Assembly (NCBI GenBank): GCA_023489025.1
Contig: JAMDCN010000047.1
Span: 3,147 to 17,903, forward strand
DNA length: 14,757 bases
Direction: 5' to 3'
From: Deltaproteobacteria bacterium
GTDB lineage: Bacteria > Desulfobacterota_E > Deferrimicrobia > Deferrimicrobiales > Deferrimicrobiaceae
Positions within the stretch are counted from its first letter, which is position 1, and every line of letters begins with the position of its first letter. Shown here in pieces: positions 1 to 8,003 of this stretch. Position numbers and translations under genes: made by a program. The notes under the pieces are model-generated. The model did no database searches, was not told the origin of the DNA, and was given only the letters and a program-made list of their open reading frames with translations.

Positions 1-25
1 CCTGGACCGCGAACAGGATCCTCAT
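1..25 (-). CDS. 5' end of an unidentified gene, continues beyond the window
   Basis: An ATG at 25-23 on the minus strand overlaps the stop codon of the CooC/AcsF gene as ATGA (22-25). It is preceded by a GGGAGA ribosome-binding site about 6 nt upstream. Only eight codons are visible (MRILFAVQ), too few to identify the product. The overlap continues the pattern of the whole operon, so this is most likely another Wood-Ljungdahl operon member. A CO dehydrogenase, methyltransferase or folate-pathway gene would fit the context, but nothing in eight residues supports any one of these. Confidence 0.5.
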
Positions 26-771
26 CCCGTCTCTCCCGTCGCGAGGCGCCGCGCCGCGGCCGCCAGGGCGCGGGCGGCAGGGGAGGATTCCGGCAGTTCG
101 AGAAAGGAGCGTCCCGCCTCCTCCCACTCCGGGAGGGACGGATCGTGGGGGACCTCGGCGAGGACGGGGATGCCGGCGGGGCCGGCGTTCCGGCCGCCGT
201 CGGGCCCGTACGGCCGGTTGAGGAGGAGCCAGGTCCGATCGACGGGGAGGGCGAGGTCGCGCGCGAGATCCCTGATCGCCGCCGCGGCCGCGAGCCCCCG
301 GGGCGACGGGTCGGTGACGAGGACGAGGTGCCCGATCCGGCGGAGGGTGCGCCGGGAAAGGTGCTCCATCCCGGCCTCGTTGTCCACGACGACCGCCCGG
401 TAGCTCCCGGCGAGCCGGAAGAGGGAGCGGCGCAGGACGTCGTTCACGAAGCAGTAGCAGCCCGGCCCCTCCCCGCGCCCCATCGTGACGAGGTCGACGT
501 CGGCCCCCTCCGCGACGCGCCGCTGGACCAGCGCCTCGATCATCTCCTCCTTCGACGTTCCTCCCGGCGGGGCGGAGAGCGCTTCCTCCCGAATCGTCCC
601 CAGGACGTCGGGCCGGGGGATGCCCAGGAGCAGGTGGAGGTTGGCGTTGGGGTCCGCGTCGACCGCCAGGAGCGGCCTCACGCCGGCCGCGGCGAGCCCG
701 CGCAGGAGGAGCGCCGCGCAGGTCGTCTTCCCGACCCCCCCTTTCCCCGCGATGGCGATCATCCCGCTCAT
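22..771 (-). CDS. cooC: CooC/AcsF-type nickel-insertion ATPase (CODH/ACS maturation)
   Basis: This 249-aa MinD/NifH-type P-loop ATPase is predicted to drive nickel insertion into CO dehydrogenase or acetyl-CoA synthase in the cytoplasm. Visible motifs are the deviant Walker A GKGGVGKTT (residues 9-17, signature lysine at 10), the switch-like DADPN at 38-42, a VVDNEAGMEH segment at 128-137, and Cys105-Tyr-Cys107. That last is the C-X-C that binds metal at the dimer interface in CooC proteins. The chosen start gives an ATGA overlap (768-771) with the upstream methionine synthase gene and puts Walker A near the N-terminus; an open frame continues upstream but shows no domain. CooC (CODH-directed) and AcsF (ACS-directed) are close paralogues that motifs alone do not separate. 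With acsB in the operon and no cooS visible, an AcsF role is at least as likely. The family call is firm; the target enzyme is inferred. Confidence 0.9.
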   Translation of the reverse strand: MSGMIAIAGKGGVGKTTCAALLLRGLAAAGVRPLLAVDADPNANLHLLLGIPRPDVLGTIREEALSAPPGGTSKEEMIEALVQRRVAEGADVDLVTMGRGEGPGCYCFVNDVLRRSLFRLAGSYRAVVVDNEAGMEHLSRRTLRRIGHLVLVTDPSPRGLAAAAAIRDLARDLALPVDRTWLLLNRPYGPDGGRNAGPAGIPVLAEVPHDPSLPEWEEAGRSFLELPESSPAARALAAAARRLATGETG

Positions 772-1802
772 GCCGCGTCGCCGTATCGCGCCCGCAGGAT
801 CCCGGAGAGCCCGGCGGTGAGTCCCATGGCGGTCTCCGCCTCCCGGGGGGAGAGCGTCCCCAGCCCGCAGGCGGGGGTTATGAAGGAGGCCCGGACGACC
901 GCGTCCCGGGCGATCCCGCGCCGCTCGAACGCGGCGAGGATCCCTTCCATCCGGGCGGCGAGCGATTCGGCCGTCTCGGCCGCGATCCGGTCCGGCGCCG
1001 TGGGGACGATGCCGAAGGCGAGCTTCCCGCCGCGCGACAGGAACTCCGCCAGCGCGTCCGGATAGAGGAGCAGGGAATCGGCGTACTCGTATGCGTCGAA
1101 GGAAAGGTAAGCGGCCCGGGAGGACAGGACGAGCCCCCAGTCCGTGTTTGCGCAGCAGTGGACCCCGCACAGGACGCCGCTCAGCCCGTCGAAGATCTCG
1201 TTCAGGCAGGCCACCACTTCGTCCCGGGAGAGCGACAGGACCGCCGACCCGACGGAGGCGAGGTACGGCTCGTCGACCACGAGGATGACGTTGGGGGAGA
1301 GACGCGACAACTGCGCCGCCTGCCACTGGGCGACCCGCAGGAGGTGCTTGACGAGCACGTCGCGCCCCACCGGGTCGTAGAACAGCGGCTTCTTCTCCCG
1401 GTCGGTGACCATGAGTCCGAAGGAGACCGGCCCCGTGACTTGACCCTTGACGGCCGCGAACGGCCCCCGCGCGAGCGCGAGGAGGCGGTACAGCCCCGCG
1501 GCCCGGTCCGGCGGGATGGCGAAGGAGAGCGGGTCCGCCCCGAGGAACCGTTCGTAGAAGCCTTCCGCCTCGGCAAGCAGAAGGTCGCCCCCGGGGACGA
1601 AGATCCGGTCCCCCGAAAGCTCGGCGGCGGGGAGCCCGGCGGCGTACTGGACGTACATGTTCTCGAGGAACGATCTCCGGGGGAGCTGCGGCCAATGAGG
1701 GACCTCGGAGAACGTCGAGAGGACGAGGCGCGCCGCGGCGTCCGGGTCCGGGTGCGGCAGGCTGCCGACGCCGGTGGGGGAGAAGGGGCCGGGACGATTC
1801 AC
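768..1802 (-). CDS. mesB: MesB-type folate-independent core methionine synthase (MetE-like)
   Basis: This 344-aa protein has the cobalamin-independent methionine synthase / uroporphyrinogen decarboxylase-like barrel but only the catalytic half, without the N-terminal folate-binding half of MetE (about 750 aa). The opening TGVGSLPH, the metal-site segment with His215-x-Cys217, and Cys312 in an ACGLG context match the zinc ligands that bind homocysteine thiolate in the MetE family. VDEPY (186-190) is a typical MetE-superfamily strand. Core synthases of the MesB family occur in anaerobes with the Wood-Ljungdahl pathway and are proposed to take methyl groups from the corrinoid iron-sulfur protein. 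The location directly after acsC, acsD and acsV agrees. The GTG start makes a GTGA overlap (1799-1802) with acsV. It could instead be an unassigned UroD/MetE-like methyltransferase; MesB versus a sister family needs a phylogeny. Confidence 0.75.
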   Translation of the reverse strand: MNRPGPFSPTGVGSLPHPDPDAAARLVLSTFSEVPHWPQLPRRSFLENMYVQYAAGLPAAELSGDRIFVPGGDLLLAEAEGFYERFLGADPLSFAIPPDRAAGLYRLLALARGPFAAVKGQVTGPVSFGLMVTDREKKPLFYDPVGRDVLVKHLLRVAQWQAAQLSRLSPNVILVVDEPYLASVGSAVLSLSRDEVVACLNEIFDGLSGVLCGVHCCANTDWGLVLSSRAAYLSFDAYEYADSLLLYPDALAEFLSRGGKLAFGIVPTAPDRIAAETAESLAARMEGILAAFERRGIARDAVVRASFITPACGLGTLSPREAETAMGLTAGLSGILRARYGDAA

Positions 1803-3478
1803 CGGCGCCTCGTTCCGGGGGAAAGGGCCGTGCGGTACCGCTCCTCCTCCGTGTGGGGGATGAAGAGGGCGCGCTGGTACGCCTCCATGAAGCCGGGGTC
1901 CGTCGAAAGATCGTGGTACGACGTGGCGGCGCACAGCGAGAGCGCCTCCTTCCAGCGCCGCCGGCTCCTGAGAACCCCGATCGCCCCGGCGAGCGAGGCG
2001 TTCCCGAGGGGGGCGAACCGGTCGAGCGGAAAGGGCGGGAAGACCCCGAGCGTCATGGCGGAGCGCAGGTCGAGGAAGTTTCCGAACCCGCCGGCGATGT
2101 AGATCCGCGCGACCGACTCGCGCGGAAGGCCGACCGCCGCCAGGAGCGCCTCGGCGGCCGCGCAGAGGGCGGCCTTGGTGCGGAGCACGCTTTTGACGTC
2201 CGGTGCGGCGAAGAGGAGGGGTGCGCCGGTCGCCGAGCGGCCGGCGTCCGCCACGACGAACGCGGTCCCGCGCTCCGTCTCCCGGAAGGGGGCGCCGGCC
2301 TTGGGGACGAACCGCCCCGCGCGATCGAGCAGCCCCGCGCGGAACAGCTCCGCGCAGAGATCGAGGATCCCGGAGCCGCAGACCCCCTTCGGCCTGCCGC
2401 CGCCGATGACGGTCCAGGAGACGCGGAATGCGTCCCGGTCGATCCGGACCGAGTCGATGGCGCCCGCCTGGGCCCGCATCCCGCAGGCGACCTCGCCCCC
2501 CTCGAACGCGGGGCCGGCCGAGGAGGAGCAGGCGACCCGCCAGTCGCGGTTCCCCAGCGCCACCTCTCCGTTGGTGCCGACGTCGAACAGCAGGGAGACC
2601 GATTCGTCGCGATGCATCCCGGAGGCGACGAGCCCGGAAACGATGTCGCCGCCGACGAAGCCGCCGACGGCCGGAAAGATCCGCCAGGGGGCCGACGGCG
2701 CGGTGGCGAAGCCCAGTTCCCGCCCCGTCCGGGGCGGGAACTCCCGCACGGCGGGCCGGTGGGGAGGGCGCCGGATCGGGGACGGGGAGAGGCCGCAGAG
2801 CAGGTGCGAGATCACCGTGTTCCCGGCGGCGGTTACGTCCACGATCTCGCCGGCCCGGCCTGCGGCGCGCAACAGGTCCGCGATCACCGACTCGATCCCC
2901 TCGACGAGGAGCCGGCGGAGCAGGTCGAAACCGCCCGGCGTTTCCTCCCCGAAGACGATCCGGGAGATGAGGTCCTCCCCGCACGCCATCTGGGGGTTGT
3001 CGCCGGAGGCGCGGGCGAGGATCGCGCCGAACCGCATGTCGAGGAGCGCCCCCGCGATGGTACTCGTCCCGAGGTCGAGCGCGAGCCCCAGGGGGTTCCC
3101 GGCCGCCGGCGCGGGGTAGAGCGGGACGAACGGCTCCTCGTCCAGGAGATCCTTCCCGTCGATCCACGCCTCGAGCCGGGCCGGCCGGCTCTCGGGGAGG
3201 ACGGTGACCGCCGTCTCCCGGCTCCGCGGAATGCAGCGGCAGGCGAGCCGGATCCCCGCGTCCCGGTCCTCCCGGGACAGGATGCCGGGATCGTCTCCTC
3301 CCGAGGCGGGCCCTTCCACGCGGACCCGGCACTTCCCGCATCGCCCTTCGCCTCCGCAGGGGGCCGAAAGCGGCACGCTCCCCCGGCGGGCGTGGGCGAG
3401 GACCGTCGCTCCGGGGATGAGGGGGACGAGCGTCCCGCCGGGGAAGAACCGGATCGCACCCCGGCCGCGGTCATCCAT
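1799..3478 (-). CDS. acsV: Reductive activator of the corrinoid iron-sulfur protein (RACo/AcsV, ASKHA ferredoxin)
   Basis: This 559-aa protein has an N-terminal plant-type [2Fe-2S] ferredoxin domain (about 1-95; ligands Cys41, Cys47, Cys50 and Cys80, followed by Cys82) and a C-terminal ASKHA ATPase-like domain of the DUF4445 family. The ASKHA phosphate and adenosine motifs are DLGTST (135-140), DVGTNGE (299-305) and IAGGFG (461-466). RACo proteins use ATP to push an electron uphill onto the inactive Co(II) corrinoid of CoFeSP, restoring Co(I) after accidental oxidation. It sits between acsC and the methionine synthase gene, overlapping acsC by 8 nt (3471-3478), so it is probably translationally coupled; I see no Shine-Dalgarno sequence of its own. 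Other DUF4445 ferredoxins activate methylamine-type or Mtv corrinoid proteins, but the operon makes CoFeSP the obvious partner. The ATG at 3478 puts the ferredoxin domain right at the N-terminus. Confidence 0.88.
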   Translation of the reverse strand: MDDRGRGAIRFFPGGTLVPLIPGATVLAHARRGSVPLSAPCGGEGRCGKCRVRVEGPASGGDDPGILSREDRDAGIRLACRCIPRSRETAVTVLPESRPARLEAWIDGKDLLDEEPFVPLYPAPAAGNPLGLALDLGTSTIAGALLDMRFGAILARASGDNPQMACGEDLISRIVFGEETPGGFDLLRRLLVEGIESVIADLLRAAGRAGEIVDVTAAGNTVISHLLCGLSPSPIRRPPHRPAVREFPPRTGRELGFATAPSAPWRIFPAVGGFVGGDIVSGLVASGMHRDESVSLLFDVGTNGEVALGNRDWRVACSSSAGPAFEGGEVACGMRAQAGAIDSVRIDRDAFRVSWTVIGGGRPKGVCGSGILDLCAELFRAGLLDRAGRFVPKAGAPFRETERGTAFVVADAGRSATGAPLLFAAPDVKSVLRTKAALCAAAEALLAAVGLPRESVARIYIAGGFGNFLDLRSAMTLGVFPPFPLDRFAPLGNASLAGAIGVLRSRRRWKEALSLCAATSYHDLSTDPGFMEAYQRALFIPHTEEERYRTALSPGTRRR

Positions 3479-4823
3479 GGGCGGGCGCGAATGCCGCGGG
3501 GGGGAGCCGGCGGAGGTAGGACGGGAGGGCGGACGACTCCTGGGGGCCGACGAGCACCTTCCACCCGGAAAGCTCCTCGGTCTTGCCCGACAACCGCGCC
3601 ACCATCCCGGGGATGATGAGCGTCCGGTGGGCGACCTTCTCCCCGATCCCGCACCCGGCGAGCATCTTCGCGATGCTCTCCGCCGTGAGCTTTCCGGCCG
3701 CCCAGGCGGTGAGGACCGACATCCCGTCGCAGTCGGCGACGAGGAGATGCGCCGGGACCTTCGCCGCCTCGACGTCTCCGCGCACGGTGAAGAAGGTGAG
3801 CGAGAAGTTCGTCGTGACGAGGACGGGCGAGGAGGCGTCCGGCTTCCCGATCGGGTAGGGGCCCGGCTCGACCTGGACCGGCCGCTGCGGGTCCGTGAAG
3901 ATGTTCTGGCGGAGCGTGAGGAGCGGCAGGAGCTCGGCCGGATCCGCGGCGTCGAGCACGAGCAGCGATCCGTACTTCGCGATCAGGAGGCAGGCGGCCG
4001 CGAAGGGAAACGGAAAGATCCCCCCGAGGTCGAAGGCGGTCGGGCAGGCGATCTCCCGCGCCCGGTGGACGATCGCCAGGCGGCGGACCGCCGTTGCGGC
4101 GAAGACCGCCTCGGCGACTGTCGCGGCGCACGGGTTCCCGATGAGATCCTTCGCCCCGGCGGCGCGCGCCGCCGAAAGCGCCTGCGCGAGCCCGTCGAGA
4201 CCCGTCCCGCTCGCGACGAGCGGCAGCCCCGCGGCCGCCGCGATCCGCGCGCCCTCCTCGATCTCGTGCGGCGGGGGCCACAGGACCGGGCGGGTCAGGC
4301 CGACCTCCTCGACGGCCGCCGCAAGGGCGCCGGAGGAGGCGATCAGGACGAGGGGGAGCCCCGACTCCGCCTGCGCGGCGCGGGCCGCCCGGGCGAAGCG
4401 GGCCGGATCGCCGGAGTCGCACCGGACGGCCGACATGTCGGCCGCAACCATCCGCCCGACCCGCTCGAACGCGAGTCCCCGGATCGCCCGGGCCCGCCCG
4501 AGGAGCGCCGCCCCCTCGATGGCGTCGGAGATCGAGACCGCCAGCGCCGTCGGGTGGTGGAAGGTTTTTTCGTGTCGATAGAGGACCACCTCGTCTCCCA
4601 TCGTGACGGTGTGCTCCCGCATTCCCGCGACGACGCGGGGGAGCGGGGGCGCGGCAGCCGCGCCGAGCACGTCCTTCGCCTCCGCCGAGGCGGGGGGGCA
4701 CTTGTCGATCCCGGCCTTGCCGGCGGCCATCTGCATCGCGAAGGCGAGGCAGGTCGGAAAGCCGCACTCCTTGCAGTTGGTCTTCGGGAGGAGCTTGTAG
4801 ATCTCCAGGGCGGTCAGCGCCAT
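3471..4823 (-). CDS. acsC: Corrinoid iron-sulfur protein large (gamma) subunit
   Basis: This 450-aa protein is the large subunit of CoFeSP, which carries the methyl group between methyl-tetrahydrofolate and the acetyl-CoA synthase A-cluster. The N-terminal [4Fe-4S] domain shows Cys17, Cys20, Cys25 and Cys42 in the context PKTNCKECGFPTC, the classic CX2CX4CX16C signature of AcsC/CdhE. It is followed by a TIM-barrel domain and a C-terminal corrinoid-binding region (roughly 330-450) with the segment LLVADCDGMSVLTAW. The length is close to that of bacterial AcsC. The ATG at 4823 is preceded by GGGAGG with a short spacer and overlaps the end of acsD by 10 nt (4814-4823), fitting a heterodimer made in equal amounts from coupled genes. 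The call is secure from the cysteine signature and neighbours. Confidence 0.95.
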   Translation of the reverse strand: MALTALEIYKLLPKTNCKECGFPTCLAFAMQMAAGKAGIDKCPPASAEAKDVLGAAAAPPLPRVVAGMREHTVTMGDEVVLYRHEKTFHHPTALAVSISDAIEGAALLGRARAIRGLAFERVGRMVAADMSAVRCDSGDPARFARAARAAQAESGLPLVLIASSGALAAAVEEVGLTRPVLWPPPHEIEEGARIAAAAGLPLVASGTGLDGLAQALSAARAAGAKDLIGNPCAATVAEAVFAATAVRRLAIVHRAREIACPTAFDLGGIFPFPFAAACLLIAKYGSLLVLDAADPAELLPLLTLRQNIFTDPQRPVQVEPGPYPIGKPDASSPVLVTTNFSLTFFTVRGDVEAAKVPAHLLVADCDGMSVLTAWAAGKLTAESIAKMLAGCGIGEKVAHRTLIIPGMVARLSGKTEELSGWKVLVGPQESSALPSYLRRLPPAAFAPAHG

Positions 4824-5731
4824 GCGACCTCCCGGAAGGCGAGGACGTTGGCGGGGTGGCGGCAGACCAGCAGGTCCGCCCCCGCGGCGAGGCAGGCCCA
4901 CCCCGTGGTTTCTTCCCACCGGCGCCCCCGGACGGCGGGGTCGCCCCATGCGGCCTCCGAGGAATCGGCCGTCTCCCGGGCCTTCCAGGCGTCGCCCAGG
5001 AGGCACAGGACCGGGCGTGCGAGCATCCCGTCCCCGGCCAGGCCGGCCAGCCGGATCCGCTCGACGGTCGAGTAGGTGTACTCGAGCCCGTACCCGAGTC
5101 CGCCCGTCAGCGGGTCGATGAGGATCCGCTCCGGCGGGACGCCGATGTCGGAGAGGAGGAGATTGACCTGCTTGGCCATGTTGACGTCGATCGGCGACCA
5201 GGAGACGACGCCGTGGCCGTACGCCAGCGCGGCGCCGCCGACGAGGCGGCAGTTCTTCTCGTCGGCGTACGAGAGGAAAACCGGGCGGGGCGCCGCCTCG
5301 GCGACGGCAGGGAAGAGCCGCGCATCGACCGACTCGTCTCCGCATCCCCCGACGATCGCAGGCAGAGGAACGGAACAGAGGATCTCCCGGACGAGCGCGG
5401 CGGCTTCTTCCACGGGCCGCTCCCCCGCGTCCGGGTGGCAGATCGCCAGCGACAGGAAGAGGAACTGGGCTCCCCATTCCCCGGCGGCTTTCTTCGCGCA
5501 GGCGACGGGGTCTGACAGGATCGTGCCGTACGCGGCGAGGGCCGGCGGAAGTTCCCCCGCGCAGGTCGCGATCTCCATCCCGACGGCATGCCGGCCCGGG
5601 TGCTCCCCCTCGAGGAAGAGCGGGAGCCCGTTCTGCCCCCCCACGGTCACGGGGATGCCGCCCGGGCCGGCCGGGAGGGTCACCGTCACGATCCGGCCGG
5701 GGAACGCGGGGGGCGGAACCGAGGCTGTCAC
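4814..5731 (-). CDS. acsD: Corrinoid iron-sulfur protein small (delta) subunit
   Basis: This 305-aa TIM-barrel protein matches AcsD/CdhD. The segment ADEKNCRLVGGAALAYGH (156-173), followed by SWSPIDVNMAKQVNLLL (177-193) and ILIDPLTGGLGYGLEYTYS (203-221), is characteristic of this subunit. It pairs with AcsC to cap and position the corrinoid, and contributes to docking with the methyltransferase and acetyl-CoA synthase. The GTG start forms a GTGA overlap (5728-5731) with the acsB stop and has a GGAG ribosome-binding site about 8 nt upstream. No in-frame ATG gives a better start. The gene lies between acsB and acsC. Confidence 0.94.
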   Translation of the reverse strand: MTASVPPPAFPGRIVTVTLPAGPGGIPVTVGGQNGLPLFLEGEHPGRHAVGMEIATCAGELPPALAAYGTILSDPVACAKKAAGEWGAQFLFLSLAICHPDAGERPVEEAAALVREILCSVPLPAIVGGCGDESVDARLFPAVAEAAPRPVFLSYADEKNCRLVGGAALAYGHGVVSWSPIDVNMAKQVNLLLSDIGVPPERILIDPLTGGLGYGLEYTYSTVERIRLAGLAGDGMLARPVLCLLGDAWKARETADSSEAAWGDPAVRGRRWEETTGWACLAAGADLLVCRHPANVLAFREVAWR

Positions 5732-7848
5732 AGCAGCGGCTCCATCGCGAGCGCCGGGTGCTTCGTCTTCTCGAGGTGGGCGACGAGATCCGCGGGCGTC
5801 GTGGCCACCGTCTCGTCGGCGATCCTTTCGACGAGGTCGGGCATCCCGATCTCCGCCGCGCGCCGCCGGAGGCCCTCTCCCAACTGCTCCTTCATCTCCT
5901 TCGTCATCCAGACGAGGCGGGGGAGCCCCCCTTCCGCGGCGAGGAACCTGCGGCTCAGGAGGTATTGCTTCCCGACCCCCATGAAGCCGGGCGTCTGAAC
6001 GCCGCCGCCGACCGAGCCGGCGAGCGACGAGAAGCCCATCCCGCACGGCGTCTCGCTCCCGGTGAACTCCCGGTTGACGGCCATGAACCCGTTGGCCTCC
6101 GGGACCAGCGCGAGGACGCACTCGAAGCAGCCGCAGGAGGTCATCGGGCGGTCCATGATGGAGTAGATGTTGACCCCCGGGACCGTGTTCCGGGAGAACT
6201 CCCGCACGAAGGCGTCGACGCCGTCCCATGCCCCCTTCACGGCGTCGCGCTGCGCCCCCTTGGCGACCGGCTGGTTCGGGCCCGTCGGCGTGATCTCGTA
6301 CCCCGCCTTCCCGTCGAGCCAGTTGATGGCACCGCACAGCCCCAGCCGTTCCGGCGTGACGATGCAGACGTGGTTGGGGGCGAACGACTGGCACAGCGTG
6401 CACGAGTAGAACTCGGCAACGGCATCGTCGGTGAGCGTCCGCATCCGGGCGTCCCGCTCCGCGTAGATCTCCCGCGCCCGCGCCGCTCCTTTCCCGACTT
6501 CTTCGGGGACGGTGGTGATCGCGACGGAGACCCGGTCCACGATGTTCTCGAAGTCGGCGTGCATCTTCGCGTAGAGCATCATCCCGAGGTCGGCCAGGCG
6601 AAAACCGCCGGCGACCGCCTCGTCGGAGACCCGGATCCAGGTCGCGTCGCGCTGCGCCACGTGCATCGTCCCTTCGCCGTAATTGACGATCCGGTGAATC
6701 CGCCGCTCGAGGACCGATTCGAAATCCTTTTCCATCCGGCGCCCCGCGACCGTGACGACGATCCCCAGGGGGAGCGTCCCTCCCTTCGGGATGTCCGGGA
6801 TGTCGGCGCCGTTCACGACGATCTCGCGGTCCCGCACCTCGTCGAGCGGCGCCGAGACGACCAGTTCGTACGCCGGCGATCTCCCGCCTCCGAACTCGGC
6901 GTGCGTGTCTCCCTTCCGGATCCGCTCCCCCTCGTAGGCGGGCCCGAAGGCGATCGGGATCGGGACCTTGACGATCCGGACCTTGATCCCGCGCATCTCC
7001 ATCCCGGCCCGAACCATTTCCTCTCCGGCGGGGAGGGTGCGCAGCAGCCCCGGGATCTCCGGCAGGGGCTGGTCGGTGACCACCGGGAAGCCGGCCTTCA
7101 TGGCGCCGGCCGCGACGGCCAGGCCGATGTCGTCCTGCGGCCCCAGGGCGCAGACGAACGCCTTCACGCGGTCGGCGAGGTAATCGGACATCAGGCTCGC
7201 CTGCCCGCGTCCGATCCCGCCGAACGTGAGCCCCGCGCGGACCGCGAAGTTGACGGCGTGGATGACCGCCGGCAGGGGGCCGAGCGGAAAGGTCCGGAAA
7301 TCCTCGCCCTGCTTGACGCCGGCGCCGTCCGTCTGCCCGACGACGTCGCCCGCCAGGAAGACCAACAGGCCGATCTCCTGGAACCGCCGGACCATCGCCG
7401 CGGCGACCGCGGCGTCCCGCGCCCGGCCGACGACGACCGCGACCCCCGGCACCGAGCCGTCCACCATGAAGATGCCCAGCTTCCGCAGGATCGAGTCGGG
7501 AACGAACCCCACGGCCGGCGGCGGGAAGGGTTTGCCGACCTTGTACGACAGGGCCCCGAGAACTTCGGCGGCGAGGAGCGTCGCCGCGCCGGCGTCGAGC
7601 GCGTTCTCCCGCGTCGGAGCCGTGCGGACGAGACTCTCCGCGAGGGAGAGGACCTTTCCGCCGTCCGCCAGCGTCCGGACCGGGAGGTCGGTGAGCCCGA
7701 AGACGACGGGAAGCTCGTAGGCCGTGTCGGGGTAGGCGAGCGGGGCCGCTCCCCCCCGCCGTGCGATGTCGTCTTCCAGGGAGGCGCGCGCCAGCGACAA
7801 AACGGCCGAGGCGCCGCGGATGCACGACGAAAAGAACGGTTCCGTCAT
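5728..7848 (-). CDS. acsB: Acetyl-CoA synthase catalytic subunit (CODH/ACS complex, bacterial form)
   Basis: This 706-aa protein makes acetyl-CoA from CO, the methyl group of CoFeSP and CoA at a Ni-Ni-[4Fe-4S] A-cluster. The cluster ligands are all present: Cys483, Cys486, Cys495 and Cys505 for the cubane and Cys572-Gly573-Cys574 for the distal nickel. Their spacing (3, 9, 10 and 67 residues) equals that of the Moorella enzyme (506, 509, 518, 528, 595). The length shows the bacterial form with the N-terminal CODH-docking domain, unlike the shorter archaeal CdhC. The ATG at 7848 has an AGGAG ribosome-binding site 8 nt upstream, and the open frame further upstream shows no family similarity. 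It is the first gene of the acs operon. The CODH partner subunit is not in the window, so it must be encoded elsewhere or downstream of position 1. Confidence 0.97.
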   Translation of the reverse strand: MTEPFFSSCIRGASAVLSLARASLEDDIARRGGAAPLAYPDTAYELPVVFGLTDLPVRTLADGGKVLSLAESLVRTAPTRENALDAGAATLLAAEVLGALSYKVGKPFPPPAVGFVPDSILRKLGIFMVDGSVPGVAVVVGRARDAAVAAAMVRRFQEIGLLVFLAGDVVGQTDGAGVKQGEDFRTFPLGPLPAVIHAVNFAVRAGLTFGGIGRGQASLMSDYLADRVKAFVCALGPQDDIGLAVAAGAMKAGFPVVTDQPLPEIPGLLRTLPAGEEMVRAGMEMRGIKVRIVKVPIPIAFGPAYEGERIRKGDTHAEFGGGRSPAYELVVSAPLDEVRDREIVVNGADIPDIPKGGTLPLGIVVTVAGRRMEKDFESVLERRIHRIVNYGEGTMHVAQRDATWIRVSDEAVAGGFRLADLGMMLYAKMHADFENIVDRVSVAITTVPEEVGKGAARAREIYAERDARMRTLTDDAVAEFYSCTLCQSFAPNHVCIVTPERLGLCGAINWLDGKAGYEITPTGPNQPVAKGAQRDAVKGAWDGVDAFVREFSRNTVPGVNIYSIMDRPMTSCGCFECVLALVPEANGFMAVNREFTGSETPCGMGFSSLAGSVGGGVQTPGFMGVGKQYLLSRRFLAAEGGLPRLVWMTKEMKEQLGEGLRRRAAEIGMPDLVERIADETVATTPADLVAHLEKTKHPALAMEPLL

Positions 7849-7897
7849 CGGAGGTCTCCTTGGGGGCATCGGAGCAGCGTAACGACCGATCTCGAAA

Positions 7898-7927
7898 ATT
7901 GTACGGCATCGCCGTTTTCGCCACCAA
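7898..7927 (-). promoter_or_regulatory. Candidate sigma-70-type promoter for the acs operon
   Basis: On the minus strand a good -10 hexamer TACAAT (7903-7898) lies 18 nt downstream of a poor -35 TTGGTG (7927-7922). This would start transcription near 7891, about 43 nt before the acsB ATG. The match rests almost entirely on the -10. An alternative minus-strand promoter, CTGACA (8025-8020) with TTCAAT (8001-7996) and an 18-nt spacer, overlaps the GGAC/GTCC array and would give a leader of roughly 140 nt. I cannot decide between them from sequence. Confidence 0.3.
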
Positions 7928-8003
7928 GACAATTCGGGTCGTCCGTCGCGCCTCGCGGCGCGTGCCGGGGGGAAAAGAAGGGCCGTCCGGGAGCGATTGA
8001 ATT

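Noticed and set aside
1853..3616. Long plus-strand open frame (587 codons) opposite acsV
   Set aside because: It is antisense to a gene with clear domain motifs. Its translation is low-complexity Arg/Gly/Pro/Asp-rich, typical of shadow frames in GC-rich DNA, with no recognisable domain.
3204..5075. Long plus-strand open frame (623 codons) opposite acsC and acsD
   Set aside because: Shadow of acsC/acsD caused by GC-biased third positions. The composition is Arg/Asp/Glu-rich without a fold signature, and it crosses gene boundaries.
7947..7962. GC hairpin CGCGCC-TCGC-GGCGCG in the acsB upstream region as an attenuator or riboswitch
   Set aside because: The 6-bp stem has no T-tract on either strand and no conserved riboswitch core (for example a cobalamin B12 box) nearby. 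Such hairpins are common at this GC content.
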